64,000 nucleotides of DNA from Rhodopila globiformis (GCF_002937115.1 NZ_NHRY01000250.1:18308-82307); one strand, 5' to 3'; positions 17,680 through 27,193 are shown, numbered from the stretch's first letter. The notes: generated from the sequence alone by a model not told the origin. Made by a program: numbers and translations.

Positions 17680-19146
17680 ATGGCATTCAACGGCCGCCAC
17701 AGCGAAGAGGACTCCCTGCACGAGGAGTGCGGCGTCTTCGGCGTCTGGAACGTGCCAAGCGCGGCGGCCGTGACCGCTCTCGGCCTGCACGCGCTGCAGC
17801 ACCGCGGGCAGGAGGCGACCGGCATCACCAGTTTCGACGGCAGCCGCTTCCACTCGCATCGCGGCATGGGGCTGGTGGGCGACAATTTTGGCGACGCCCG
17901 CGTCATTGAAAAGCTGCCCGGCCGCATCGCCATCGGCCATAACCGCTACGCCACCACCGGCGACACGATCCTGCGCAACGTGCAGCCGTTGTACGCGGAT
18001 TTCGAGTTCGGCGGGTTCGCGGTGGCGCACAACGGCAACCTGACCAACGCGCACCTGCTGCACCGGCAACTGGTGCGCCGCGGCTGCCTGTTCCAGTCCA
18101 CCACGGACTCGGAAGTCTTTATCCACCTGATCGCCATCAGCCTGTATTCCACCGTCGTCGATCGGCTGATCGACGCGCTGAAGCAGGTCGTCGGCGCCTA
18201 TTCGCTGGTCGCACTGTCGAACGAGGCGCTGATGGGTGTGCGCGACCCGCTGGGCGTGCGGCCGCTGATCCTGGGGCGCATCGGCTCGGAAGGTACCGGC
18301 GGCTGGGTGCTGGCGAGCGAAAGCTGCGCGCTGGACATCGTCGGCGCCGACTTCATCCGCGACGTCGAGCCGGGCGAGATCGTCATCATCAACGACCAGG
18401 GCGTGCGCAGCATCAAGCCGTTCACCCGCATGCGGGAGCGGTTCTGCGTCTTCGAATACATCTACTTCGCCCGTCCCGACTCGATCGTCGAGGGCACGCC
18501 GGTGTATGAGGCGCGCAAGCGCATCGGCGCCGAACTGGCGCAGGAGGCGGCGGTGCCGGCCGACGTGATCGTCCCGGTGCCGGATTCCGGTGTGCCGGCG
18601 GCGATGGGCTATTCCATGCAAAGCGGCATCCCGTTCGAGCTTGGCATCATCCGCAACCACTATGTCGGCCGCACCTTCATCGAGCCGACGGACCACATCC
18701 GCCACCTCGGGGTGAAGCTGAAGCACTCGGCCAACAAGCCGGTGCTGGACGGCAAGCGGGTCGTGCTCGTGGACGATTCGATTGTCCGCGGCACCACCAG
18801 CAAGAAGATCGTCGAGATGGTCCGCGCCGCCGGAGCGAAGGAGGTGCACATGCGCATCTCCTCGCCGCCGACGACGCATTCCTGCTTCTATGGCATCGAC
18901 ACGCCGCAGCGCAGCAAGCTGCTGGCCTCGACCCATACTGTCGATGAAATGGCCGCGCTGATTGGCGCCGACAGCCTGGCGTTCATCTCGATCGATGGCC
19001 TGTATCGCGCGCTGGGCCAGCCCGGCCGCGACCCGGAGAAGCCGCATTACTGCGACGCCTGCTTCACCGGCGACTACCCCATCCCCCTGCCCGACCAGCA
19101 CGAACTGGCCGATCGGCAGTTGAGTTTGTTGAGTGCGGGAAACTGA
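17680..19146 (+). CDS. purF: Amidophosphoribosyltransferase
   Basis: A 488-residue enzyme that makes phosphoribosylamine from PRPP and glutamine, the first committed step of purine synthesis. The short propeptide ends at HEEC, exposing the catalytic Cys of the N-terminal glutaminase domain (CGVFGVWN). The PRPP-binding loop is VVLVDDSIVRGTTSKK. A C-terminal YCDACFTGDYP segment is present. The ATG at 17680 is favoured because AGGAG ends 9 bases before it; a TTG at 17671 is directly next to that site. The SDR gene follows after 3 bp. Confidence 0.95.
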   Translation: MAFNGRHSEEDSLHEECGVFGVWNVPSAAAVTALGLHALQHRGQEATGITSFDGSRFHSHRGMGLVGDNFGDARVIEKLPGRIAIGHNRYATTGDTILRNVQPLYADFEFGGFAVAHNGNLTNAHLLHRQLVRRGCLFQSTTDSEVFIHLIAISLYSTVVDRLIDALKQVVGAYSLVALSNEALMGVRDPLGVRPLILGRIGSEGTGGWVLASESCALDIVGADFIRDVEPGEIVIINDQGVRSIKPFTRMRERFCVFEYIYFARPDSIVEGTPVYEARKRIGAELAQEAAVPADVIVPVPDSGVPAAMGYSMQSGIPFELGIIRNHYVGRTFIEPTDHIRHLGVKLKHSANKPVLDGKRVVLVDDSIVRGTTSKKIVEMVRAAGAKEVHMRISSPPTTHSCFYGIDTPQRSKLLASTHTVDEMAALIGADSLAFISIDGLYRALGQPGRDPEKPHYCDACFTGDYPIPLPDQHELADRQLSLLSAGN

Positions 19147-19149
19147 TGG

Positions 19150-19878
19150 ATGACGAAGGAACTTGAGGGCGCGGTGGCGCTGGTCACCGGCGCCAGCCGC
19201 GGCATTGGCGCGGCGGTGGCGGCGGAACTGGCCCGGCACGGCGCGCATGTGGTGATCACCGGACGGACCCAGGGCGGGCTGGAGGAAACCGACGACGCGA
19301 TCCGCGCCGCCGGCAGCAGCGCGACCTTGCTGCCGCTCGACCTGAAGGAGGTGGACCAGATCGACGCCATCGGGCCGACGCTGTTCCAGCGCTTCGGGCG
19401 GCTGGACATCCTGGTGCACAATGCCGGAACGCTCGGGAAGCTGACCCCGGTGGGCCATATCCAGCCGAAGGACTGGGCCGAGGTGGTCGCGGTGCACATG
19501 ACCGCAAGCTGGCGGCTGATCCGCACCTGCGATCCGCTGCTGCGCCAGGCGCCGGCGGGCCGGGCGGTGTTCGTGACGGAAAGCCGGGCACGGGAGCCGC
19601 GGGCGTACTGGGGCGCGATGGGCGCGACCAAGGCGGGCATGGAGCACCTGGTGCTGACCTGGGCGCAGGAGCTGGCGAACACGCCGCTGCGGGTGAACCT
19701 GTTCGATCCGGGCCCGGTGGCGACCCGCATGCGGCTGAACGCCTTCCCCGGCGAGGACCGCTCCGCGCTGCCCCTGCCCGAGGCGGTGGCGCCGGCGCTG
19801 GCGGCGCTGTGCCTGCCGTCGGAACAGCGGCACGCAATGCTGGCCGTGGCTGATCAGGCGGCGCCGGCAACGGTTTAG
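19150..19878 (+). CDS. SDR-family protein with a non-canonical active site
   Basis: A 242-residue short-chain dehydrogenase/reductase. The nucleotide motif VTGASRGIGAAVA and the NAG motif (VHNAGT) are intact. In the catalytic region the usual Y-x3-K reads M-G-A-T-K (in YWGAMGATKAGME); the Tyr four residues before Lys is Met, and another Tyr lies three residues earlier. The serine is present in FVTESRA. It could be a YciK-like relative with changed or lost redox activity. It lies 3 bp after purF in the same operon, but its role there is unknown. Confidence 0.85.
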   Translation: MTKELEGAVALVTGASRGIGAAVAAELARHGAHVVITGRTQGGLEETDDAIRAAGSSATLLPLDLKEVDQIDAIGPTLFQRFGRLDILVHNAGTLGKLTPVGHIQPKDWAEVVAVHMTASWRLIRTCDPLLRQAPAGRAVFVTESRAREPRAYWGAMGATKAGMEHLVLTWAQELANTPLRVNLFDPGPVATRMRLNAFPGEDRSALPLPEAVAPALAALCLPSEQRHAMLAVADQAAPATV

Positions 19879-19914
19879 GCCGGGCGGCCGCGGGCGCAAC
19901 GCCTATAGGCACCA

Positions 19915-19985
19915 GAGCAGGCCACAGGTGTGTTGGGACGCAGAGGCGGCCTGTCTCAACCGACCCGCGGTTTGCTCCGGGACAG
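19915..19985. repeat. Dispersed repeat, family D
   Basis: The segment reads TGTTGGGACGCAGAGGCGG, then CCTGTCTCAACCGACC and GCGGTTTGCT. The same text flanks the class C palindrome at 33611-33795, and part of it recurs near 34315-34345. No gene is seen; function unknown. Confidence 0.6.
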
Positions 19986-20011
19986 CAGGGTGCGAAGCAC
20001 GGTCGTTCCCA

Positions 20012-20103
20012 CCCCGTCATGGTGGGCGAAGGCCCACCATCCACGCCTTTGTCTGAACCTGCACCGTAAGGCGTGGATGGCGGGCCTTCCCCTGCCATGA
20101 CGC
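20012..20103. repeat. Palindromic intergenic repeat, class B (copy 2)
   Basis: An inverted repeat with ends CCCCGTCATGG and CCATGACGC, and inner arms CCATCCACGCC and GGCGTGGATGG. It closely matches the copy at 13247-13340. It lies between the convergent SDR and small membrane-protein genes. Confidence 0.85.
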
Positions 20104-20134
20104 AAGGGGCGGTTAGCGCCGTCGGCCACGCGCC

Positions 20135-20386
20135 TTACTCCTTTGGGTACTGGATGCTCATGATCGCGCCGCCGATGGCGGCCGAGCCGAATGTCACCAC
20201 CATCCCAAAGGTCAGCAGCGCGAAGGCCAGCCATCCGCCCTGGGTGTGCATCATCAGGTCACGCAACGAGCCGAGGTTGGTCATCACCAGCCCGACCGAC
20301 GCCACGACGCCGCCGAGGCAGCCGGCCAGCATATGCGGGAGGACGTAGCGGATGACTTCCATACGGCTGGAAACGGCTGTACGCAC
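20135..20386 (-). CDS. Small two-helix membrane protein
   Basis: A protein of 75 to 83 residues with two hydrophobic stretches (VLPHMLAGCLGGVVASVGLV and LAFALLTFGMVVTFGSAAIG) joined by a polar loop with LGSLRDLMMHTQGG, ending IMSIQYPKE. The start could be the upstream GTG, or the ATG at 20360-20362 that gives MEVIRYVLPHM. Neither has a strong ribosome site. No family is recognised, but hydrophobic pattern and codon use look real. It sits between a palindromic repeat and the MFS gene. Confidence 0.6.
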   Translation of the reverse strand: MRTAVSSRMEVIRYVLPHMLAGCLGGVVASVGLVMTNLGSLRDLMMHTQGGWLAFALLTFGMVVTFGSAAIGGAIMSIQYPKE

Positions 20387-20522
20387 CCGGGTTTCTCGCT
20401 ATCGCGCATTTGTCTGAACAGCTGCCGGTCAACCCGAGGCGCGGCAGGCGGCGGCGGCATGAACGGATTGGCCGCATCCGGGCGGCCTGGCCTGCACCGG
20501 CCAGGCCGCCCGCGTGCCGCCC

Positions 20523-21827
20523 CTACTCCGCCGCCGGCATCGCGTGCGGCGGCGCCTTCTCCAGGTGCGTGTCGTGCCGCAGCAGCAGCACGATCACCAT
20601 GCCCATCACCGCGCAGGCGGCGATGGCCCACAGGCCGGAGGCGAAATTGCCGGTCAGGTCCTTCAGCCAGCCCATGATGAACGGCCCGAAGAACCCGGCC
20701 AGGTTGCCGACGGAGTTGATCACCGCGATGCCCGCTGCCGCGGCGGCGCCGTGCAGGAACGCGGTCGGGAAGGTCCAGAACACCGGCAGCACCGCGAACA
20801 CCCCGAACGCGCCGATGGACAGGGCGACCATTTTTAGCGTCGGGTCGCTCACCAGCGTCGATCCGGCGATGCCGGCGGCGGCGATCAGGAAGGCGACGGC
20901 AGTATGCCCCTTCCGCTCCATCCTTTCATCGGAGCTGCGGCTCCACAGCACCATGCCGATGGCGCCGACGACATAGGGAACGGCCGAGACGAAACCGGTC
21001 GCCGCATTTGACAGGCCAAATCCCTTGACGATCTGCGGCAGCCAGAAGGCGATGCCGTAGTTCGCCGCCACCGCGCCGAAATACACCAGCGACAGCGCCA
21101 GCACCTTCGGGTTGAACAGCGCCTGCGCGACGCTGATGCCATGGACCTCTTGCTTCTGCTGCGCTTCCTGGGCCAGGCGGCGGGCCAGCCAGGTGCGCTC
21201 CTCCGGGTCCAGCCAGTGCGCGTCCTCCGGCCGATCGGTCAGGTAGAACCAGACGGCGCCGGCCAGGATCAGCGCCGGCGCCGCCTCGATGACGAACAGC
21301 CATTGCCACCCGGCGAGGCCGCCAAGGCCGTGCATGCCCAGGATCAGGCCGGAAATCGGCAGGCCCAGCACCGAGGACAGCGGGATGGCCGCCATGAACC
21401 AACCGACGATGCGGGCGCGGTAGGAGCCGGGGAACCACAGCGTCAGGTAGAAGATGATGCCGGGGAAGAAGCCGGCCTCGGCAGCGCCCAGCAGCACCCG
21501 GACCAGGTAGAAGCTGTACTCGCCGCGGACCAGTGCCATCGCGCCGGACAGCAGGCCCCAGGTCAGCATGATCCGCGCAATCCACCGGCGCGCCCCGAAG
21601 CGCTCCAGCGCGAGGTTCGACGGCACCTCGAAGATGAAGTAGCTGAAGAAGAAGACGCCGGCGCCGAAGCCATAGGCGGTCGCCGAGATGGCCAGGTCCT
21701 TGTTCATGGTCAACGCGGCGACGCTGACGTTGACCCGGTCGAGGTAGGCGATGAAATAGCACAGCATCAGGAACGGCACGAGCCGCCAGGAAACCTTGGC
21801 CAGCGTGCGTTTTTCAATCGTATCCAT
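20523..21827 (-). CDS. MFS transporter (anion:cation symporter-like)
   Basis: A full 434-residue Major Facilitator permease with 12 predicted membrane segments. Early markers YLDRVNVSVAALTMNKDL and GAAEAGFFPGIIFYLTLWFP are typical of the ACS family (tartrate, phthalate, hexuronate and similar transporters). The central loop contains RPEDAHWLDPEER, as in this family. The protein is paralogous to the truncated gene at 1-561. No catabolic genes accompany it, so the substrate is open. Confidence 0.9.
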   Translation of the reverse strand: MDTIEKRTLAKVSWRLVPFLMLCYFIAYLDRVNVSVAALTMNKDLAISATAYGFGAGVFFFSYFIFEVPSNLALERFGARRWIARIMLTWGLLSGAMALVRGEYSFYLVRVLLGAAEAGFFPGIIFYLTLWFPGSYRARIVGWFMAAIPLSSVLGLPISGLILGMHGLGGLAGWQWLFVIEAAPALILAGAVWFYLTDRPEDAHWLDPEERTWLARRLAQEAQQKQEVHGISVAQALFNPKVLALSLVYFGAVAANYGIAFWLPQIVKGFGLSNAATGFVSAVPYVVGAIGMVLWSRSSDERMERKGHTAVAFLIAAAGIAGSTLVSDPTLKMVALSIGAFGVFAVLPVFWTFPTAFLHGAAAAAGIAVINSVGNLAGFFGPFIMGWLKDLTGNFASGLWAIAACAVMGMVIVLLLRHDTHLEKAPPHAMPAAE

Positions 21828-22053
21828 GAACCCGTTTCCCCCGGGCGACTACGGTCCGGTATCCGCCGCTACCCGGCAATAGACAGCGGCAACCCGCCGG
21901 TCAATCGCCCGGGATAACGGTTACGCCGGAGAGGTGGATCATTTGAGCTTGAGCTGCATCGAATAGGGTTGCCATCGTGCATCCGCGGCCACCTGTGGCA
22001 TGATGCGTTGTGATGGCGAGCCGTAATGCCACCCGAGGCCAGCGCCGCCGCGG

Positions 22054-23253
22054 TCAGTCCGGGCGGCCGTGCGGCGAGGCGGACTGCAGGGCCCGCCAGC
22101 GGACAACGGCGCTGTCATGCGCCTCGTAGGTCCGGGAGAACACATGCCCGCCGGTACCGTCGGCAACGAAATACAGGTCGCCGCTGCTCATCGGATGGGT
22201 CACCGCCCACAGGCTGGCCTCGCCCGGCGCGCAGATTGGCCCCGGCGGCAGGCCGGGATTGCGGTAGGTGTTGTAGGGATTGTCGAGTTCCAGGTCCGAC
22301 CGGGTCAGCGGGTGATCCAGCACGCCGGACCCGCCGCTGGCCGCATAGGCCACGGTGGGATCCGCCTGGAGCCGCATCCCCAGCCGCAGCCGGTTCAGAT
22401 AGACCGCCGCGACATGCGCCCGCTCGTCCGGTTTCGCGGTTTCCCGCTCCACGATGCTGGCCAGGATCAGCGCGTCGCGCGGGCTCGACAGCGGCAGGTC
22501 CGGCGCGCGATCGGACCATATCGCCGCCAGGGCCTTGTCAAGCGCCGCCTGGGCACGGGCAATCAGGCCGGCACGGTCGGCCCCATAGGTGTAGTCGTAG
22601 GTCTGCGGCAGGATGCTGCCTTCCGGGACGGACGGCACGCTGCCGGTCAGCGCGTCGGCGCGCTGCAGCACGCCGGCGATCTGCTGTGCGGTCAGGCCCT
22701 CGGCGATCGTCAGGTGATGTTCAACCGGATGCCCGAACCGCAGGATGCCCAGCACCTGGCGCAGCGACGCATGCCGGGGAAAGGCAAACTCGGCGGCGTG
22801 CAGCGTTCCCCGGCCCTGGGTCAGGAAGGCGACGGCACGAAACAACAACGGCTCGCGGATCACCTGGCTGGCAGCGAGGGCCCTGCCAAGCTGGGCGCTG
22901 CTGCCGTGCTGCACGACCACCGCGCGGGCTTCCGGCAGGGGACCGGGCGCATCCATCACAATGCGCCATCCATAGGCGCTCCCGGCCGTTACCACGCCGA
23001 GCGCGCCAACCGTCAGGGCGACAGCACGGAACGCCCGGGCCAGCCGCCCGGACCGCCCACCGCCGCGCGAGCCGGTGTCCCCCGGGCTGGTGTCCTCCGG
23101 GCTGGTGTCCTCCGGGCTGGTGTCCCCTGGACCAGTGCCCCCTGGACCCATGCCCTCTGGACCCGTGCCCCCGGGACTGGTGCCCTCTGGGGGAACCTCC
23201 GGGGGGCCAGGCTCAGCCAGGGGCGCGGAAGATGACAGAGGCGTTCGTGCCAC
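22054..23253 (-). CDS. mltG: Endolytic murein transglycosylase
   Basis: Up to 399 residues of the MltG/YceG family, which cuts nascent glycan strands to end peptidoglycan polymerisation. One membrane helix (AVALTVGALGVVTAGSAYGW) follows a cytoplasmic leader. The YceG domain has ILASIVERETAKPDERAHVAA, with the catalytic Glu, plus RLQADPTVAY and DNPYNTYRNPGLPPGPI. The leader is encoded by a 15-bp minisatellite and is low complexity (G-P-S-D-T-E). The start is unsure: GTG 23253 overlaps fabF by 41 bp, and an internal ATG in the repeat is also possible. It follows fabF, a common arrangement. Confidence 0.9.
   Translation of the reverse strand: MARTPLSSSAPLAEPGPPEVPPEGTSPGGTGPEGMGPGGTGPGDTSPEDTSPEDTSPGDTGSRGGGRSGRLARAFRAVALTVGALGVVTAGSAYGWRIVMDAPGPLPEARAVVVQHGSSAQLGRALAASQVIREPLLFRAVAFLTQGRGTLHAAEFAFPRHASLRQVLGILRFGHPVEHHLTIAEGLTAQQIAGVLQRADALTGSVPSVPEGSILPQTYDYTYGADRAGLIARAQAALDKALAAIWSDRAPDLPLSSPRDALILASIVERETAKPDERAHVAAVYLNRLRLGMRLQADPTVAYAASGGSGVLDHPLTRSDLELDNPYNTYRNPGLPPGPICAPGEASLWAVTHPMSSGDLYFVADGTGGHVFSRTYEAHDSAVVRWRALQSASPHGRPD
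23074..23193 (-). repeat. 15-bp minisatellite inside the mltG leader
   Basis: Eight consecutive 15-bp units of the type GGTGTCCTCCGGGCT on the plus strand, with the units towards 23193 more diverged. Because 15 is a multiple of three, copy-number change would keep the reading frame and only lengthen or shorten the disordered cytoplasmic leader of MltG. Confidence 0.85.
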
Positions 23254-24475
23254 CGAACCCGAAGCTGTTCGACAGGGCGACCCGGATGCGCCGCTGCTGC
23301 GCTTCCTTCGCCACCCGGTCGATCACGCTCTGCCGGCTCGGCTCATCGAGGTTCAGTGTCGGCGGCGCCACGCTGTCGCGGATCGCCAGGATCGAGAAAA
23401 TCGCCTCGATCGCGCCAGCCGCGCCCAGCAGGTGGCCGGTGGCCGACTTGGTGGACGACATGGCGAGGCCATGCGCCGCGTCGCCGAACAGCCGCTCGAC
23501 CGCTTCCAGCTCCAGGTCGTCGCCCAGCGGGGTGGAGGTGCCATGCGCGTTGACGTACTGGATGTCGCCCGGGCCATAGCCGCCGCTGCGCATCGCCGCC
23601 TTCATCGAGCGGAAGGCGCCGTCATGGCCCTCGGCCGGCGCGGTGATGTGGTAGGCGTCGCCCGACATGCCGTAGCCGGAGATCTCGGAATAGATCTTCG
23701 CGCCGCGCTTGCGGGCGTGTTCGTACTCTTCCAGCACGAGGCACCCCGCGCCCTCGCCCATCACGAAGCCATCGCGATTCTTGTCCCAGGGACGCGAGGC
23801 CGCCTGCGGACGGTCGTTGAAGCCGGTGGACAGCGCGCGGGAGGCGCAGAAGCCGGCGATGCCCAGGGCGCAGACGGTCGCTTCCGCGCCGCCGGCGACC
23901 ATGACGTCGGCATCGCCCAGGGCGATCAGGCGGGAGGCGTCGCCGATGGCGTGCACGCCGGTGGCGCAGGCCGTCACGACCGAATGGTTCGGCCCCTTGA
24001 ACCCGTACTTGATGGAAACGTGGCCCGAGGCGAGGTTGCCCAGCGCCGACGGGATGAAGAACGGCGACAGCCGCTTCGCCTTGCCCTCGTGCACCTGGAT
24101 CGAGGCGTTGAAGATCGTCTCGAGCCCGCCGATGCCGGAGCCGATCATCACGCCGGTGGCGCAACGGTCGTCTTCGGTTTCAGGGGTCCAGCCGGAGTCC
24201 TCGACGGCTTCCGTGGCGGCAACCAGACCGAGATGGATGAAGCGATCCATCTTCTTCTGGTCCTTGACCGGAACCCATTCGTTGACGTCCAGACCGCCAG
24301 TGGCCCTGGTGCCAGCGGGCACCTGGCCCGCCACCTGGCAGGACAGATCCTTGGCATCGAACGCCGTGATGGCGCTGATGCCGGACTCGGCGTTGATCAG
24401 GCGGCGCCAGACATGCTCGACGCCCACACCAAGGGGACAGGCGATCCCCATGCCCGTCACCACTACTCGACGCAT
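23213..24475 (-). CDS. fabF: 3-oxoacyl-ACP synthase II
   Basis: A 420-residue beta-ketoacyl-ACP synthase that condenses malonyl-ACP with acyl-ACP in fatty-acid elongation. The catalytic triad is seen in VVTACATG (Cys), NAHGTSTP (His) and SATGHLLGAAG (His). The glycine-rich SNSFGFGGTNAS stretch is near the end. It starts MRRVVVTGMG as expected and follows acpP by 36 bp. Confidence 0.96.
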   Translation of the reverse strand: MRRVVVTGMGIACPLGVGVEHVWRRLINAESGISAITAFDAKDLSCQVAGQVPAGTRATGGLDVNEWVPVKDQKKMDRFIHLGLVAATEAVEDSGWTPETEDDRCATGVMIGSGIGGLETIFNASIQVHEGKAKRLSPFFIPSALGNLASGHVSIKYGFKGPNHSVVTACATGVHAIGDASRLIALGDADVMVAGGAEATVCALGIAGFCASRALSTGFNDRPQAASRPWDKNRDGFVMGEGAGCLVLEEYEHARKRGAKIYSEISGYGMSGDAYHITAPAEGHDGAFRSMKAAMRSGGYGPGDIQYVNAHGTSTPLGDDLELEAVERLFGDAAHGLAMSSTKSATGHLLGAAGAIEAIFSILAIRDSVAPPTLNLDEPSRQSVIDRVAKEAQQRRIRVALSNSFGFGGTNASVIFRAPG

Positions 24476-24511
24476 CGCAGCACGCCCTTTCGCAACTGTC
24501 GCAAGCGGCTC

Positions 24512-24748
24512 TTACTTGCTCTGCTTGGTGATGTAATCGATGGCATCCTGAACGGTTGCGATCTTCTCGGCCGCATCCTCAGGGATTTCCACGTTGAAGG
24601 CTTCCTCGAACGCCATCACCAGCTCGACGGTGTCGAGGCTGTCGGCGCCCAGGTCGTCGATGAAGGACGCTTCCGGCGTCACCTTGGCTTCGTCCACACC
24701 CAGGTGTTCAACGACGATCTGCTTGATCTTTGCGGCAACATCGCTCAT
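24512..24748 (-). CDS. acpP: Acyl carrier protein
   Basis: A 78-residue acidic four-helix carrier. The phosphopantetheine serine is in [11 protein letters not shown]. The start [19 protein letters not shown] is the standard alphaproteobacterial form. It lies between fabG and fabF; the 169-bp gap to fabG probably holds its own strong promoter, as is usual for acpP. Confidence 0.97.
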   Translation of the reverse strand: MSDVAAKIKQIVVEHLGVDEAKVTPEASFIDDLGADSLDTVELVMAFEEAFNVEIPEDAAEKIATVQDAIDYITKQSK

Positions 24749-24917
24749 CGGCTCGGCAACTCCTGAACTATTGTCTCGACAGTGGTTTTACGTCCGGTTT
24801 TTGTTCGCAACCGGCGCCTTGTCCCGGTGCACGAAGCGATCCCGCGCCAGACGTGGCCCGGGGCGCTTAGCATGGTTTCCCGCGAACGGGAAAGGTCAGC
24901 GCATCGTGGCGCCGGGA

Positions 24918-25655
24918 CTAGATCATCGCCATCCCGCCATTCACGTGCAGTGTGGCGCCAGTGACCCACCCGGCCTCCTCAGACGCCAGATAGGCGACCG
25001 CGGCGGCGATGTCAGCAGGCTGGCCCAGCCGCCGCAGCGGAATGGACTCGGACAGCTTGGTGCGTTGCGCCTCGCCCAGCGCGTCGGTCATCGCGGTGAC
25101 CACGAAGCCCGGGGCGACGACGTTGATGGTGATCCCGCGGGAGGCGACTTCCTGCGCCAGGGCCTTGGTCATGCCGACCATGCCGGCCTTGGCGGCGGCA
25201 TAGTTGGCCTGGCCGGCATTGCCGGTGGCGCCGACGATGGAGGAAATGTTGATAATGCGGCCGGCGCGGCGGCGCACCATGCCGCGCAGCGCGGCGCGGG
25301 CCAGGCGGAACGGCGCCGACAGGTCCACGTCCAGCACCGCCTGCCAGTCCTCGTCGGACATGCGCAGCGCCAGCATGTCCTTGGTCATGCCGGCGTTGTT
25401 GACCAGGATGTGCAGCGGGCCCATGGCGGCTTCCGCGGCCTCGACCAGCTTTTCGGCCTCGGCCGGGTCGCGCAGGTCCGCCGGGCAGACATGCGCACGT
25501 TCCCGCAATTCGATCGCCAGAGCCCCCAGGGCGTCGCGGCGGGTGCCCGACAGGGCGACGGTGGCGCCCTGGGCGTGCAGCGCACGGGCGATGGCGGCGC
25601 CGATGCCGCCGGAGGCGCCGGTGACCAGGGCGGTCTTGCCGTCCAAACGAAACAT
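24918..25655 (-). CDS. fabG: 3-oxoacyl-ACP reductase
   Basis: A 245-residue SDR enzyme that reduces 3-oxoacyl-ACP with NADPH. The nucleotide motif is VTGASGGIGAAIA; then NNAGMTKD, the serine in INISSIVG, and YAAAKAG, which supplies the catalytic Tyr and Lys. The C-terminus GATLHVNGGMAMI is typical of FabG. It is in the fabD-fabG-acpP-fabF cluster, 15 bp after fabD. Confidence 0.96.
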   Translation of the reverse strand: MFRLDGKTALVTGASGGIGAAIARALHAQGATVALSGTRRDALGALAIELRERAHVCPADLRDPAEAEKLVEAAEAAMGPLHILVNNAGMTKDMLALRMSDEDWQAVLDVDLSAPFRLARAALRGMVRRRAGRIINISSIVGATGNAGQANYAAAKAGMVGMTKALAQEVASRGITINVVAPGFVVTAMTDALGEAQRTKLSESIPLRRLGQPADIAAAVAYLASEEAGWVTGATLHVNGGMAMI

Positions 25656-25670
25656 GGGGGATTCCTTCCC

Positions 25671-26633
25671 TCAGAAGCTCTTCAGGACCGCCTCGATGTC
25701 CGCCGGGGTGCCGGCGGCAATGCCGGCGGCGTCAGGCGCGATGCGCTTGATCAGCCCGCTCAGCACCTTGCCGGCGCCAAGCTCGACGAAGCGGTCGATG
25801 CCCATCTCGGTCATCGCGGCGACGCTCTCGCGCCAGCGGACGGTGGCGGTGACCTGTTGCACCAGCAGCGAGCGGATGCGGTCGGGATCGGATTCGCGCT
25901 CCGCCGAGACATTGGCGACCACCGGCACGGACGGCACGTGCGGACGGGTCTTGTCCAGGGCTTCCGCCATGGCGTCGGCGGCGGGCGCCATCAGCGCGCA
26001 ATGGAACGGGGCGGAGACCGGCAGAAGCATGGCGCGCTTGATGCCCTTGGCCTTGGCGATCTCGATCGCGCGCTCGATGGCGCCGCGATGGCCGGAGATC
26101 ACCACCTGGCCGCCGCCGTTGTCGTTGGCGGGCTGAATGACTTCGCTGCCCTCGGCGTCGGGCAGCGGGGCGGCCTCGGCGCAGATTTCGTGGGCCTGGT
26201 TCATGTCGGCGCCCAGCAGGGCGGCCATGGCGCCCTCGCCGGCCGGCACCGCCTTCTGCATCGACTGGCCGCGCAGCTTCAGCAGCCGCGCGGCGTCGGC
26301 GACGCTGAACGCGCCGGCGGCGGCAAGCGCGGTGTATTCGCCCAGCGAATGGCCGGCGACGACGAAGGCCTTATTCGGGATGGTGATCCCGCCTTCCTTT
26401 TCCAGCACGCGCAGCACGGCCAGCGAATGCGCCATCAGCGCGGGCTGGGTGTTCTCGGTCAGGGTCAGTTCCTCGCCCGGGCCTTCGAACATCAGCTTGG
26501 ACAGCTTCTGGTTCAGGGTGTCGTCGACTTCCTGAAACAGTTCCCGGGCGATGGGGAAGGCCGCGGCAAGGTCGCGGCCCATGCCGACGGCCTGGCTGCC
26601 CTGGCCCGGGAAGATGAACGCGTAAACCGGCAT
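25671..26633 (-). CDS. fabD: Malonyl-CoA:ACP transacylase
   Basis: A 320-residue enzyme that loads malonate onto ACP. The N-terminal FPGQGSQAVGMG motif, the catalytic serine in GHSLGEYTALAAAG, and the later histidine region SAPFHCALM are present. It is the first gene of the fatty-acid cluster on this strand; plsX, fabH and rpmF are not adjacent. Confidence 0.96.
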   Translation of the reverse strand: MPVYAFIFPGQGSQAVGMGRDLAAAFPIARELFQEVDDTLNQKLSKLMFEGPGEELTLTENTQPALMAHSLAVLRVLEKEGGITIPNKAFVVAGHSLGEYTALAAAGAFSVADAARLLKLRGQSMQKAVPAGEGAMAALLGADMNQAHEICAEAAPLPDAEGSEVIQPANDNGGGQVVISGHRGAIERAIEIAKAKGIKRAMLLPVSAPFHCALMAPAADAMAEALDKTRPHVPSVPVVANVSAERESDPDRIRSLLVQQVTATVRWRESVAAMTEMGIDRFVELGAGKVLSGLIKRIAPDAAGIAAGTPADIEAVLKSF

Positions 26634-27007
26634 GCGCGATGACTCTCGGAGACGTTGGCGCGGGGGCGTAGCGGCGGGTTACGGGACTGTCAAGGAATAC
26701 GCGGCGGTTTTTGGCCGGAGGTGGGGCCGGTTCATGCCTCCGCGAGCGGAAATCCTGAGGAAAAGGCATCATGCAGGCAGGAATGACCGGACCGGCGAGC
26801 CGGCGAGGCTGATCCGCTGCCGCGCGGCCTGCTGCTGGACGGTGGTATTGCCGCCGGAATGGCTTTGCTTGCCGCCACACCGGGCCAGATCCGCCCGACT
26901 CGGTTCCAGGTCGATGCGGAACCGTGGGTTCTGCACGGGCGGCCGCTGCCTGGGCCGCCGGATCGCTCGGCCGGTCCGGTGAGCGCCGGGCGCGGCCCTG
27001 CCCTGAT

Positions 27008-27119
27008 GAAAAGGTCACGGTCGTCACCGGGGCGAAGTACGGCATCGGGCGATCGCGGTGGCCATCGACATTACCAGGCCGGCGAGCGGCCGGACTCGAC
27101 GCAACGACGAGATCCGCTG
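27008..27119 (+). pseudogene. Remnant of an SDR gene N-terminus
   Basis: Translation gives KVTVVTGAKYGI and then, after a 4-bp loss, RAIAVAIDITRPAS in another frame; this matches the start of an SDR Rossmann fold (VTGA-x3-GIGRAIAVA). The downstream two thirds of such a gene are absent. From 26634 to 27007 no intact gene is seen. Confidence 0.4.
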
Positions 27120-27193
27120 ATCTCGTTGTATAGTCGCCTCATGCCATCATCTGAGCGGTGTGCGAGCGAAGGGGCGTAATGCATGACCAGGAT

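Noticed and set aside
20523..21827. Considered whether the two MFS genes (1-561 and here) are copies from a recent duplication
   Set aside because: They share family motifs but differ in most residues, so they are ordinary paralogues.
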